Shown: positions 50,399 through 59,382 of the stretch, in pieces
Layout of the letters: each line of letters begins with the position of its first letter
How positions within the stretch are numbered: position 1 is the first letter of the stretch
Origin: Bacteroidales bacterium
Lineage (GTDB): Bacteria; Bacteroidota; Bacteroidia; Bacteroidales; UBA932
Length of the DNA stretch: 64,000 bases
NCBI GenBank assembly: GCA_017519865.1
Contig: JAFWRQ010000024.1
Coordinates: 62,001 to 126,000 of the forward strand
Direction: 5' to 3'
The notes under the pieces: model-generated
Databases searched by the model: none
What the model saw: the letters and a program-made list of their open reading frames with translations, nothing else
Told to the model about the DNA's origin: nothing
Program-made: the position numbers and the translations under genes

Positions 50399-52243
50399 AT
50401 GTGTGGTATAGTTGGTTACGTGGGTGACAGGCAGGCCTGCCCCGTACTCGTGAAAGGCCTCAGGAGACTCGAATACCGCGGTTATGACAGTGCCGGAGTG
50501 GCGCTGGTCGGAGAGGATGGCAGTCTCAATGTCTACAAATGCAAGGGCAAGATCGATGCCCTGGAACACTTCCTGGCTGACAAAGATACTGCCGGAACGA
50601 TAGGTATTGCCCATACCCGTTGGGCCACGCACGGCGAGCCGAACGACACCAATGCGCATCCGCATTTCTCTTCGGACGGACGCATCGCAATGATCCACAA
50701 CGGCATCATCGAGAATTACCGTGTCCTGAAGGAAGCGCTGGCAGCCGAAGGCATAGCCTTCAGGAGCGAGACTGACTCGGAAGTGCTCGTCAACCTCATA
50801 GAGTATATCCGCAATTCCGAAGGCTGTACGCTTGAGGAAGCCGTGCGCCTCGCTCTCAAGAAAGCCGTCGGCGCCTATGCGATAGCGGTAATCGAGCGTG
50901 GCAACCGCGACAGGATCATCGCCGCCCGTCAGAGCAGCCCGATGGCAATAGGAGTGGGGGAGGGTGAGTATTTCATCAGTTCGGACGCTTCCTCTATCGT
51001 CGAGTACACGCACGAGATCGTCTATGTCGAGGATGGGGAGATTGCCGTGATCGAGCGCGGAAAACCCCTTCAGCTCGTCACTCTAGAGAATACTGAGGCT
51101 GACGTGAAGGTTACCACCCTCGACATATCCATCTCCGACCTGGAAAAAGGAGGGTATCCGACCTTCATGCTCAAGGAGATAAACGAGCAGCCGCGCACCA
51201 TCGTAGACTGCATCCGTGGCCGAGTCAACTCGGAGAGCGGCCGGGTGATATTGTCCGGCATCCGCGACAATATCGACCGCTGGCTCGGTGCCCGGCGCGT
51301 GATTTTCGTAGCCTGCGGAACTTCCTGGCATGCATCGCTGATCGGAAAACAGTTGTTCGAGAATATCTGCCGCATACCGGCTGAAGTCGAGTATGCATCC
51401 GAGTTCCGTTACCGCAATCCTGTGCTCTATAAGGATGATGTCGTAATCGCTGTCTCGCAGTCCGGAGAGACTGCGGACACCCTTGCCGCCATCACGCTTG
51501 CGCGCAAGGCGGGCGCCTTTGTCTACGGTATCTGCAACGTCATCGGCTCCAGCATTGCCCGGGCGACCGACAGCGGCACATACGTGCATGTCGGCCCGGA
51601 GATTGGCGTAGCCTCGACGAAAGCTTTCACTGGACAAGTGACGGTCATGGCGATGATGGCACTGGCGATAGCCGAAAGGAAAAGGACGGTATCTCCGGAA
51701 TATTATGATGAAGTCGCACGCGGCCTTCTTTCACTGCCCGAGAAACTCAAGGAGGTCCTGGAGGTCGGAGGACAGATCGCGGACTTGGCCAAGATCTTTA
51801 CCTATGCGCATAATTTCATCTACCTCGGGCGTGGATACAACTATCCCACTGCCCTGGAAGGCGCTCTAAAACTCAAGGAGATCAGTTATATACACGCGGA
51901 GGGCTATCCGGCTGCCGAGATGAAGCACGGCCCTATCGCGCTCATAGACGCAGAGATGCCTACTGTGGCCATCGTCACTCCGGACGTGACTTACGAAAAG
52001 ACTCTCAGCAATGTCGAAGAAGTAAAGGCCCGCGGCGGAAAGGTCATCGCCGTAATGGCCAGGGGAGACGAAACTGTCCGCAAGATTGCGGACTATGTGA
52101 TCGAAGTGCCTGCCACGATCGACTGCCTTATGCCCATCATAGTCTCGGTTCCCCTGCAAATGCTCGCTTACTATATAGCCGTCTACAAGGGACGCAATGT
52201 CGACCAGCCCCGCAATCTCGCCAAATCCGTAACGGTCGAATAG
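50399..52243 (+). CDS. glmS: glutamine--fructose-6-phosphate aminotransferase
   Basis: 614 residues. Begins MCGIVGYVG, so Cys2 is the processed N-terminal nucleophile. Glutaminase domain (1-240; HTRWATHGEPNDTNAHPH), then two SIS isomerase domains (ACGTSWHASL; SQSGETADTLAA; YIHAEGYPAAEMKHGPIALI) and the invariant C-terminus ending DQPRNLAKSVTVE. Makes glucosamine-6-phosphate for peptidoglycan and LPS. No glmS ribozyme is seen upstream; the start follows the guaA stop by four bases. A GGGCCY repeat array begins just after its stop. Confidence 0.97.
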   Translation: MCGIVGYVGDRQACPVLVKGLRRLEYRGYDSAGVALVGEDGSLNVYKCKGKIDALEHFLADKDTAGTIGIAHTRWATHGEPNDTNAHPHFSSDGRIAMIHNGIIENYRVLKEALAAEGIAFRSETDSEVLVNLIEYIRNSEGCTLEEAVRLALKKAVGAYAIAVIERGNRDRIIAARQSSPMAIGVGEGEYFISSDASSIVEYTHEIVYVEDGEIAVIERGKPLQLVTLENTEADVKVTTLDISISDLEKGGYPTFMLKEINEQPRTIVDCIRGRVNSESGRVILSGIRDNIDRWLGARRVIFVACGTSWHASLIGKQLFENICRIPAEVEYASEFRYRNPVLYKDDVVIAVSQSGETADTLAAITLARKAGAFVYGICNVIGSSIARATDSGTYVHVGPEIGVASTKAFTGQVTVMAMMALAIAERKRTVSPEYYDEVARGLLSLPEKLKEVLEVGGQIADLAKIFTYAHNFIYLGRGYNYPTALEGALKLKEISYIHAEGYPAAEMKHGPIALIDAEMPTVAIVTPDVTYEKTLSNVEEVKARGGKVIAVMARGDETVRKIADYVIEVPATIDCLMPIIVSVPLQMLAYYIAVYKGRNVDQPRNLAKSVTVE

Positions 52244-52261
52244 CCCTGCCTTACGGCTGTC

Positions 52262-52390
52262 GGGCCAAGGAACGTGGTTTCTGGGCCCAAAATGTGTACG
52301 TTGCAGGCAAATGGGCCCATGAACGTGGTTTCTGGGCCCAAACAAGTAATTATGTGGGCAAACGGGCCTGAGGACGGCGATTCCGGGCCC
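52262..52390. repeat. left GGGCCY hairpin array
   Basis: Six GGGCCN boxes at 52262, 52283, 52313, 52334, 52364 and 52385: spacing exactly 21, 30, 21, 30, 21. Each pair 21 apart can fold (GGGCC with GGCCC, 15-base loop). Unit of 51 bases: GGGCCY, RACG-rich loop ending TTCY, GGGCCC, about 18 variable bases, GGGCAAAY. Confidence 0.85.
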
Positions 52391-52397
52391 AAGATGG

Positions 52398-53321
52398 TCA
52401 CTTTCCTGTCTGGAATAATGATTCGAGGACCAGGATGTCCATTTTAAGCATGCGGGCGATTTGCTTGATGGTAGCGTTGTATTCGTAATGCAGTTCTCTT
52501 GAGACCTCGATCTTTGCCTGTGTAGGAAGAAGATTGGGACGTCCTGCGTTGTATTTCTCGCGGCAGATTCCAAGGACAATCGTGTAGAGGTCATCATCGG
52601 TGTAGTAGATACTTTCTCCAATCTCCCGCGCTATCTCCTTCATGTTTTCTATATTCCGGGATATCGCCGAAAAATAATGGCTGGCATTCCTGAACAGGCC
52701 CTCGCCAGAGGCAATGTCGCAGAAGGTCGATGGAGGGATAGATCCGTCCATGAATGGCATTCCGGCAAAACCGTCTAGTTTATGCGTATGGTAACAGTCA
52801 CGTATGAGTGCCTTTGGAATGGTGTCGCGGCAGTCCTTGACCCTTATTTTTGCATCCGGGTTGAAATAGAATCTGTTAGCACCCCAAGGGTAATTGAACG
52901 GCGTGGAATCTCTTTGTACCAGGAAGCCGTTGCGATTGTTGTAGACGATGACGTTGCGTATATCGCGAAGTGACTCGATCTTCCTTATTTTGAAATTCCA
53001 TCCGCTCAGGCTGTCCGGCCTGCCTCTGGATGCAAGGTAATTGCCGAGGAATTTCCTCAGCATAGCGAACATTTCTGCTATTTCATTTTCAGAGCCGGTG
53101 ATAGTTATGTGAAGATGATTGCTCATCCACTGGAAGGTTAGAACTCTGATTGAGGGGAATCTGAGGACACAGATAGCCAGCAAGGTCATGGCGACGCGAT
53201 AATCCTCATCCGTGACAAGGATAACGGAATGATTCTCGGGCGTGTAGAGGTGCCAGCAAGGGCCTAGTTGGCGAAAGACAGATTCGCAACGGCTTTCTTC
53301 GATGGTAAACGAGTATTTCAT
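52398..53321 (-). mobile_element. REP-associated (RAYT/IS200-like) HUH transposase
   Basis: 307 residues from ATG 53321. The Y1-transposase HUH motif is seen in FQWMSNHLHITITG; the likely catalytic Tyr is in IRNVIVYNNRNGFLV. A helix-turn-helix-like tail (ATIKQIARMLKMDILVLESLF) closes the protein. Tyrosine HUH enzymes of this type act on REP palindromes. Its two flanks are arrays of GGGCCY boxes, which are therefore its probable substrate. The upstream part of the longer frame is made of repeat sequence and is not real protein. It lies between the convergent glmS and fprA ends, opposite to glmS. Confidence 0.8.
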
Positions 53322-53424
53322 AGTCATCGGTTTTGCCCAAGATAAAGAAAAGTTGCAGACCGAATATTCAAAAAAATATATTTCGAGGGGTAAAATATCT
53401 TTTTTTAGGTTTTTCCCATTTTTT

Positions 53425-53430
53425 GGGCCC
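53425..53430. repeat. isolated GGGCCC box
   Basis: Single GGGCCC after a T-rich stretch, outside the 21/30 register of the right array; possible edge of the element. Confidence 0.4.
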
Positions 53431-53498
53431 GCGCATGACCGGAGTATCATTCCATTCTGAGTGGGAAAACAAGCAACCGTCCGGGGTTGCAGCATAGC

Positions 53499-53699
53499 CG
53501 GCCCGGGAAGTTGGCCTATGGGCCCGAAATGAGGTTACAGCGAGGGAATGGGCCTGAGAAGACGGACTCCGGGCCCGAAACGGAGGTATCGCGGGCAAAT
53601 GGGCCCGGGAAAGTGATCTGTGGGCCCGGGAAAGGGGATTCCGGGCCCGAAACGGGATGGTTATGGGCAAACGGGCCTGGGGACGGCGTTTCCGGGCCC
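53499..53699. repeat. right GGGCCY hairpin array
   Basis: Nine boxes at 53499 (degenerate cGGCCC), 53520, 53550, 53571, 53601, 53622, 53643, 53673 and 53694. Spacing 21, 30, 21, 30, 21, 21, 30, 21. GGGCAAAY precedes the boxes at 53601 and 53673, as in the left array. The last box touches the fprA stop codon. The gap 53322-53698 holds only this array, the isolated box and the transposase upstream region. Confidence 0.85.
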
Positions 53700-54883
53700 T
53701 AGGAGAGGACGGCGTCGGCCAGGGCTTCGAGGGCGGGGAGGTCGGTGGCCTTCATGCGGCTGCGGATCGTGACGACCTGCTCGACGAGCTCGATATTCTT
53801 CATGTTGCCGACCATCTCTTTCATCACGCGGGCGGCAGAAGGAGCCCAGGAACCATTCTCTATCAGAGCGACCCGACGATTGGAGTAGTTCTTAATCTGA
53901 AGCCTGTGAAGGAATTCATACATAGGTGTGAACAGACCAGCATCGTAGGATGATGCAGCCAATACCATGGTGGGATAGCGGAAGGCGTCCTCGACATTCT
54001 CTGCGATGTCGGAGCGGCACAGGTCGCTGAGCACGACTTTCCGGGCGCCTTTGGCGCGGAGGATGTCGGCGAAGCGCTCCGCTGCTTCGAGCGTGCCTCC
54101 GTGGATGGAGGCCACGGCAATGAAGATGCCGTCGGACTCAGGTTCGTAGCGGCTCCAGGTGTCGTAAAGTGAGACGTAGTCGCCGAGATTGTCCTCCAGG
54201 ACGGGGCCGTGGAGAGGGCGGATGGTCTTGACGGGGAGTTTGCCTACCTTGGCCAGCAGGGCCTGGACCTGTGCACCGTATTTTCCGACGATATTGAAAT
54301 AATACCTGCGTCCCTCGCAGGCCCAGTCATCGTCATCGCGGCCGTAGAAACCGCACTTGGACAGCGCACCGAACTTGCCGAAGGCGTCGGCGCTGTACAA
54401 TGCGCCGTCGGCCGCGTCGAAAGACACCATGACCTCAGGCCAATGGACCATCGGGGCGGCGAAGAAACGCAGGCTGTGCTTTCCGAGTTCCAGTACGTCG
54501 CCTTCCTTGACGGTCTGCGTCCTTCCGGCCAGGTCGATGCCATCGAAGAACTGCCCGAGCATCTGAATGGCCTTGGCGCTGGCCACAAGTACAAGGCCGG
54601 GATAGGCTCCGAGCGCCCAGGCTATGAGCGCGGAGTGATCGGGCTCCATATGATGTACGACAAGATAGTCGGGTTCGCGGCCGGCAAGGGCCTCTACGAG
54701 GTTGGCTTTCCACTCCTCGCCCTTGCGGGCGTCGGAGGTGTCCATTACGGCAACCTTTTTGTCGAGGATGACATAGGAGTTGTAGGACATGCCATCAGGA
54801 ACTATATACTGGCTTTCAAAGAGGTCGAGGTCCAGGTCGTCGACTCCGATATATTTTACACTGTCGTTCAGGGATACGGTCAT
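53699..54883 (-). CDS. fprA: flavodiiron protein (A-type flavoprotein, O2/NO reductase)
   Basis: 394 residues from the ATG at 54883; the longer frame runs through the rubredoxin gene antisense and is not real. N-terminal metallo-beta-lactamase domain with the diiron motif VVHHMEPDHS, then DAADGALYSADAFG, RPLHGPVLED, and a C-terminal flavodoxin domain (IFIAVASIHGGTLEAAERFADILR; SSYDAGLFTPM). Reduces oxygen or nitric oxide with electrons from rubredoxin, protecting anaerobes. Divergent from a rubredoxin gene 97 bases away, its expected electron donor. Confidence 0.92.
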   Translation of the reverse strand: MTVSLNDSVKYIGVDDLDLDLFESQYIVPDGMSYNSYVILDKKVAVMDTSDARKGEEWKANLVEALAGREPDYLVVHHMEPDHSALIAWALGAYPGLVLVASAKAIQMLGQFFDGIDLAGRTQTVKEGDVLELGKHSLRFFAAPMVHWPEVMVSFDAADGALYSADAFGKFGALSKCGFYGRDDDDWACEGRRYYFNIVGKYGAQVQALLAKVGKLPVKTIRPLHGPVLEDNLGDYVSLYDTWSRYEPESDGIFIAVASIHGGTLEAAERFADILRAKGARKVVLSDLCRSDIAENVEDAFRYPTMVLAASSYDAGLFTPMYEFLHRLQIKNYSNRRVALIENGSWAPSAARVMKEMVGNMKNIELVEQVVTIRSRMKATDLPALEALADAVLS

Positions 54884-54905
54884 GGCGGTTGGTTTTGGTC
54901 GGGGA

Positions 54906-54913
54906 CAAATATA
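54906..54913 (-). promoter_or_regulatory. -7 element for fprA
   Basis: TATATTTG on the minus strand, full match to TAnnTTTG, 22 bases before the fprA start; no clear -33. Confidence 0.55.
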
Positions 54914-54922
54914 CGAAACAGT

Positions 54923-54953
54923 TTTGAGAAATGGATTTGGATTGCTATTTTTG
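54923..54953 (+). promoter_or_regulatory. rubredoxin promoter
   Basis: TTTG, 19 bases, TATTTTTG: perfect consensus, 27 bases before the rubredoxin start. Back to back with the fprA promoter. Confidence 0.85.
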
Positions 54954-54980
54954 TATAAATAACCAATTAATCTCATCGAT

Positions 54981-55139
54981 ATGTCAAAGTACGTTTGTGA
55001 CCTTTGCGGCTGGGAGTATGATCCCGAAGCCGGATATCCTGAAGGTGGTATCGCTCCCGGAACTCCTTGGGAGGACGTTCCCGCCGATTTCGTCTGCCCG
55101 CTCTGCGGAGCTTCGAAAGAAGAGTTCTCCGAGGCGTAG
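54981..55139 (+). CDS. rubredoxin
   Basis: 52 residues, the normal rubredoxin size. Iron ligands in [12 protein letters not shown] and [21 protein letters not shown] is the conserved aromatic segment. Small one-iron electron carrier, expected partner of the flavodiiron protein on the other strand. The next gene starts three bases after its stop, so it heads the operon toward the steroid-reductase genes, at least by position. Too short for the usual ORF cut-off. Confidence 0.95.
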   Translation: MSKYVCDLCGWEYDPEAGYPEGGIAPGTPWEDVPADFVCPLCGASKEEFSEA

Positions 55140-55142
55140 ACC

Positions 55143-56585
55143 ATGAGGAAAATCCTTCTTGTCGCCCTCTTGCTTATGGCCGGGCTCGGAGCCCAGGCAA
55201 AGCTTTCCCTCAGACATCCTACGGGCGACCACATGGTGCTCCAGCAGAACGCGGAAGCGGCTGTCTGGGGCTTTGCTTCACCCGGCTCCGCCGTGACCGT
55301 CACCCCTTCCTGGGACGGAAAGTCATATAATGTAAAGGCCGATGCCTCAGGGCATTGGACCGCCAGGGTCAAGACCCCTGCCGCCGGTTACGAGACCTAT
55401 ACCATCAGTGTATCCGGCGACGGCTCGGCACTCACCATCCAGGATGTCCTGGTCGGCGAGGTCTGGCTCGCTTCCGGGCAGTCCAACATGGAGATTCCCC
55501 TTCGCGGCTTCACCAACTGCCCGATCGAGGGCTACAATGAAGTGATCACCAGGGCACCCGCCCGCAACAAGGTGCGGATGTTCTATGCCCGTGCCGACCA
55601 GTCTGACGAGCCTCTCGAAGAGATCCGCCTTACGGACGGATGGCAGGGAGCCGACCCCAATACCATACCCGAGATGAGTGCGGTCGGCTATTTCTTTGCC
55701 TGCAAACTCAACGAGGTCCTTGACATTCCCATCGGTATCGTCGCCTTTGCCAGAGGCGGCGCCCGTGTCGAGAGCTGGCTTCCCCGTGCGACCCTGGCCT
55801 CTTACGGGACAGAAGACCTGACCCCCGCCGGCGTTGAGAAGGTTATCTTCTATCAGCGTCCTTTCCAGATGTACAATGCCATGGAAGTCCCGCTGCAAGG
55901 CTATACCGCCCATGGATTCATCTGGTATCAGGGCTGCTCCAACGTCGGCCACGAAGACCAGTTCGTCGCCCGCATGTCCGACCTGGTCAAGCAGTGGCGC
56001 AGCGACTGGGGTGACACCGACTGTTCGATGCCATTCTATATGGTTGAGATTGCTCCTTACCTGTATTCACAGGACAATGGCGACAGCGGAGCGCGCCTAC
56101 GCAAGGCGCAGCACGACGCCGCCAAGGCCATCCCCAACTCCGGCATAGTCTGCACTAATGACCTCGTCGCTCCGTTCGAGGCCGACAACATCCATCCCTG
56201 CAAGAAGGAGCCGATAGGCAACCGTCTGGCTTACATCGCGCTTAACAGGGAGTATGGTTTCAAACGCGTTGCCTGCGACTCTCCCGAGGCCACGGAACTG
56301 TTCAAACGCCAGGCTACTGCCAATGAGATCAACGTCAGGATCGCGAACTGCCCCAACGGCATAGACCGCATCCACGAGATAGAAGGTCTGGAGGTATGCG
56401 GCGATGACGGCATCTGGCAACCTGTCCGGAGCATCAGATACAACGGCGATACCATGAGCATCACCGTCGATGAAGTTAAGGATCCCAAGGCAGTGCGATA
56501 CGGCTGGGCTGACTTCAAGCCTGGCAACATCCACAGTGTCGAAGGCCTTCCGCTCGTTCCGTTCAACCTCAGGCTGGGCGACTGA
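55143..56585 (+). CDS. sialate O-acetylesterase family SGNH hydrolase, secreted
   Basis: 480 residues. Signal peptide (RKILLVALLLMAGLGAQA), then an N-terminal beta domain and an SGNH esterase: GEVWLASGQSNMEIPL holds the catalytic Ser, IVAFARGGARVESW and HGFIWYQGCSNVGH follow, and DNIHPCK carries the catalytic Asp-His. These periplasmic enzymes remove acetyl groups from sialic acids or plant sugars. Begins three bases after rubredoxin and ends 24 bases before the 5-alpha-reductase gene, hence in the same run of genes although chemically unrelated. Confidence 0.85.
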   Translation: MRKILLVALLLMAGLGAQAKLSLRHPTGDHMVLQQNAEAAVWGFASPGSAVTVTPSWDGKSYNVKADASGHWTARVKTPAAGYETYTISVSGDGSALTIQDVLVGEVWLASGQSNMEIPLRGFTNCPIEGYNEVITRAPARNKVRMFYARADQSDEPLEEIRLTDGWQGADPNTIPEMSAVGYFFACKLNEVLDIPIGIVAFARGGARVESWLPRATLASYGTEDLTPAGVEKVIFYQRPFQMYNAMEVPLQGYTAHGFIWYQGCSNVGHEDQFVARMSDLVKQWRSDWGDTDCSMPFYMVEIAPYLYSQDNGDSGARLRKAQHDAAKAIPNSGIVCTNDLVAPFEADNIHPCKKEPIGNRLAYIALNREYGFKRVACDSPEATELFKRQATANEINVRIANCPNGIDRIHEIEGLEVCGDDGIWQPVRSIRYNGDTMSITVDEVKDPKAVRYGWADFKPGNIHSVEGLPLVPFNLRLGD

Positions 56586-56609
56586 GCGCGTTTATCCCAT
56601 TGATGTGAA

Positions 56610-57380
56610 ATGCTTTCCCTGCACGCTTTCCAGATATTCCTGATAGTGATGGCGCTGATCGCCGTGGTGGTGTTCATAAGCCTGTTCTTCGTGGATGCCG
56701 GTTACGGCAAGTTCTATCAGCCCAAATGGGGCCCGTCAGTCAACAACCGCCTCGGTTGGGTATTGATGGAGGCCCCCGTATTCGTGGCCATGCTTCTCCT
56801 GTGGTGGTTTTCCGACCGCAGGGGAGACATTGTCCGGCTGGTATTCCTGCTGCTTTTCGAACTCCACTATTTCCATCGTTCGTTCATCTTTCCCCTGCAG
56901 ATCCGCGGCCGGAACCTGATGCCGTTCAGCATCATACTGATGGGGGCGCTGTTCAACACGCTCAATGCGTTCATGCAGGGAGGATGGATCTTCTATCTTT
57001 CACCCGAGGAATATTATCCGGCGGGCTGGCTGACCAGCCTGCCGTTCATTGCAGGCACTGCGCTGTTCTTTTTCGGTATGTCGGTCAACATAGGTTCCGA
57101 TACCATCATCCGCAACCTCAGACAACCCGGAGACACCGCACATTACCTTCCCAAGGGAGGTATGTTCCGCTATGTGACCAGTGCCAACTACTTCGGAGAG
57201 TTCCTCGAGTGGGTTGGATTCGCCATCCTCACCTGGTCCTGGTCCGGAGCAGTTTTCGCCCTCTGGACCTTTGCAAACCTCGCTCCGAGGGCAGCCAGGA
57301 TATACGACATGTACAGCCGGGAATTCCCCGACGAGCTGGACACGTCGAAGACCAAACGCATGATACCTTTCATCTATTGA
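56610..57380 (+). CDS. steroid 5-alpha-reductase family membrane protein
   Basis: 256 residues, about seven hydrophobic segments. Very close to the SRD5A signature: GYGKFYQPKWGP and LMEAPVFVAM near the N-terminus (human enzymes have GRYAS... and LQELPS with the substrate Glu), LHYFHRSFIFPLQIRG, and the NADPH region LPKGGMFRYVTSANYFGEFLEWVGFAILTWS ending KRMIPFIY. Family enzymes reduce the C4-C5 double bond of 3-oxo-delta4 steroids. Gut Bacteroidota homologues are reported to make 5-alpha (allo) bile acids. The next genes are an OYE reductase and two SDRs, which fits steroid A-ring chemistry. Substrate is inference. Confidence 0.88.
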   Translation: MLSLHAFQIFLIVMALIAVVVFISLFFVDAGYGKFYQPKWGPSVNNRLGWVLMEAPVFVAMLLLWWFSDRRGDIVRLVFLLLFELHYFHRSFIFPLQIRGRNLMPFSIILMGALFNTLNAFMQGGWIFYLSPEEYYPAGWLTSLPFIAGTALFFFGMSVNIGSDTIIRNLRQPGDTAHYLPKGGMFRYVTSANYFGEFLEWVGFAILTWSWSGAVFALWTFANLAPRAARIYDMYSREFPDELDTSKTKRMIPFIY

Positions 57381-57384
57381 CGGC

Positions 57385-58629
57385 ATGGCTTCCATAGATT
57401 CTCCCATATTCACTCCCGTAAGCATTGGACCGGTGACCTTGCGCAACCGCGTGATCCGCTCCGCAGCATTCGAGAACATGGCTTACGGCAACAAGCCCTC
57501 CCAAGACCTGAAGGACTATCACGTGGCGGTTGCGCGAGGGGGAGTGGGCATGACCACCCTGGCCTATGCTTCAGTCAATCGCAGCGGCCTGTCGTTCGAC
57601 GGACAGTTGTGGATGCGGGAGGAGATCGTACCAGCCCTGAAGGAGATTACGGATGCCGTCCACGCCCAGGGCGCAAAGGCATCCATCCAACTTGGGCATT
57701 GCGGCAATATGACACATCGTTCGACCTGCGGTTGCATGCCAGTCGGCGCTTCGGGCGGTTTCAATGTCTATTCTCCGACTTTCGTGCGGGCATTGCGTGA
57801 GGACGAAATCGAAGGGCTGGTCGAAGATTTCGGCCACTCCGTGGGCCTCGCCAGACAGGCTGGATTCGACTGCGTCGAGATCCACGCCGGCCACGGCTAC
57901 CTCATCAGCCAATTCCTTTCGCCTTATACCAACCGCCGTCACGACCGCTTCGGCGGATCGCTCGAGAACCGCATGCGTTTCATGAGGATGGTGATACGGC
58001 GAGTGATGGAGGCTGCAGGTGATGACATGGGAGTATTGGTGAAGATGAACATGTACGACGGATTCCGGCGCGGCATGCAGCGCGGGGAATGTCTCGAGGT
58101 TGCGCGCGAACTCGAAAGGCTGGGCGTACACGCGATCGTACTTTCCGCCGGCTTCGTGAGCAAGGCCCCCATGCAGGTGATGCGCGGGGCCATGCCGCTG
58201 CGCACGCTGGCGCATTATATGGATTTCCGTAAATTCTGGTGGCTCAAGGCTTTCGTCAGGCTTTTCGGGCGCATAGTCATCCCCACGGTGCCATACAAGG
58301 ATGCCTATTTCCTGGATGATGCCGTTGAATTCCGCAAGGCACTTTCCCTGCCTCTGGTCTATGTCGGGGGCATGGTCTCGCGCTCATCCATCGAGAAGGT
58401 ACTTGACGCAGGATTCGAAGCAGTGCAGATGGCAAGGGCGCTGGTACGCGACACTGACTTCGTGAATAAACTGCGCAGCGGCGAGGTGGAACGCAGCGGG
58501 TGCAGACACTCCAATTATTGTATCGGACGCATGTATTCGCTTCAGATGAAGTGCAACAGCTGCATAGAGGGGCTCCCCAAGCAGTTGCGCAAGGAGATCG
58601 ACAAGGCGGAGGAGAGATGGTCGCACTGA
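57385..58629 (+). CDS. old yellow enzyme family NADH:flavin oxidoreductase (BaiCD / 5-beta-reductase-like)
   Basis: 414 residues: FMN barrel only, without the C-terminal FAD/NAD domain of BaiCD or dienoyl-CoA reductase. EIHAGHGYLISQFLSPYTNRRHDRFGGSLENRMRF is the OYE signature; VYVGGM and QMARALVRD bind FMN phosphate. A C-terminal Cys motif (CRHSNYCIGRMY...KCNSC) resembles the 4Fe-4S site of the long forms. Reduces activated C=C bonds; with a 5-alpha-reductase next door, a 3-oxo-delta4 or delta1 steroid is a plausible substrate. Overlaps the next gene by 13 bases. Confidence 0.85.
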   Translation: MASIDSPIFTPVSIGPVTLRNRVIRSAAFENMAYGNKPSQDLKDYHVAVARGGVGMTTLAYASVNRSGLSFDGQLWMREEIVPALKEITDAVHAQGAKASIQLGHCGNMTHRSTCGCMPVGASGGFNVYSPTFVRALREDEIEGLVEDFGHSVGLARQAGFDCVEIHAGHGYLISQFLSPYTNRRHDRFGGSLENRMRFMRMVIRRVMEAAGDDMGVLVKMNMYDGFRRGMQRGECLEVARELERLGVHAIVLSAGFVSKAPMQVMRGAMPLRTLAHYMDFRKFWWLKAFVRLFGRIVIPTVPYKDAYFLDDAVEFRKALSLPLVYVGGMVSRSSIEKVLDAGFEAVQMARALVRDTDFVNKLRSGEVERSGCRHSNYCIGRMYSLQMKCNSCIEGLPKQLRKEIDKAEERWSH

Positions 58630-59381
58630 TCACTGGAGGAAGTTCAGGCATGGGCCTGGCATTCGCCCGCGGGCTGGCAGCCCGGGGGTATGACCTGGTA
58701 ATAGTCAGCAACCGCGGGGAGGAATTGGAGGCCGCCGCAGCGGCCCTGGCTGCGGAGTACCCCGTCGGGGTACGCACGCGCTGCCAGGACCTGGCCGCGC
58801 AGACGGCGGCCGACGCGCTTTTCGAGTGGTGCGTCTCCGAAGGCATACTGCCTGACATCCTGGTGAACGATGCCGGGGTGTTCTTCTTCAAAGAATTGCA
58901 GGTCAATGACTTGGATCGCGTTCAGGCGATGCTCGACCTGCACGTTACGACTGTAACGAGGCTCTGCATACTCTTCGGGCAGCAGATGAAGGAGAGGGAG
59001 AGCGGTTACATCCTCAACGTCTCCTCCATGGCCGCCCGTATCCCTGCGCCTGGCATAACCGTCTATTCCGCCACGAAGGCTTATCTCCGCAGTTTCGGCC
59101 GCTCGTTGTCCTATGAACTCGAGCCTTACGGTGTACATATGACCACGGTCTGTCCGGCGGCCATCGCAACGCCGCTTTACAGACTTGACCCGAAACTCAT
59201 GAGACTCGGAGTGCGCATAGGACTCATCCGTACTCCCGAATGGCTCGTGCGACGAGCGCTCAAAGCCATGTTCCGCGGCCGACGCATGCTTGCTCCGGCA
59301 TTCATGAACGTCTGGCTGCCGGCACTCGTCGCCGCCCTTCCCGGACCGGTGGTACGCAAGTTGTGGAAAAGATTCAAATAG
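58617..59381 (+). CDS. short-chain dehydrogenase/reductase, possible hydroxysteroid dehydrogenase
   Basis: 254 residues from ATG 58617 (the longer frame is antisense-type sequence inside the OYE gene). Classical SDR: LITGGSSGMG cofactor loop, VNDAG in place of NNAG, catalytic Ser in LNVSSMAAR and YSATKAYL with Tyr and Lys. The C-terminus (FMNVWLPALVAALPGPVVRKLWKRFK region) is hydrophobic then basic, suggesting membrane association like 17-beta-HSD3/12-type SDRs. In this operon a 3-alpha or 3-beta hydroxysteroid dehydrogenase role is plausible but unproven. Confidence 0.8.
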   Translation: MVALITGGSSGMGLAFARGLAARGYDLVIVSNRGEELEAAAAALAAEYPVGVRTRCQDLAAQTAADALFEWCVSEGILPDILVNDAGVFFFKELQVNDLDRVQAMLDLHVTTVTRLCILFGQQMKERESGYILNVSSMAARIPAPGITVYSATKAYLRSFGRSLSYELEPYGVHMTTVCPAAIATPLYRLDPKLMRLGVRIGLIRTPEWLVRRALKAMFRGRRMLAPAFMNVWLPALVAALPGPVVRKLWKRFK

Positions 59382-59382
59382 A

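Noticed and set aside
53322-53495. Longer N-terminus of the REP-type transposase
   Set aside because: It translates low-complexity and repeat DNA; the HUH domain needs none of it and ATG 53321 is a natural start.
52262-53699. CRISPR array at the GGGCCY repeats
   Set aside because: Boxes are six bases with alternating 21/30 spacing, loops are similar rather than unique spacers, and no cas gene is present.
54884-55372. N-terminal extension of the flavodiiron protein
   Set aside because: It is antisense to rubredoxin and to the start of the sialate-O-acetylesterase gene; FprA proteins begin near MTVSLNDSV.
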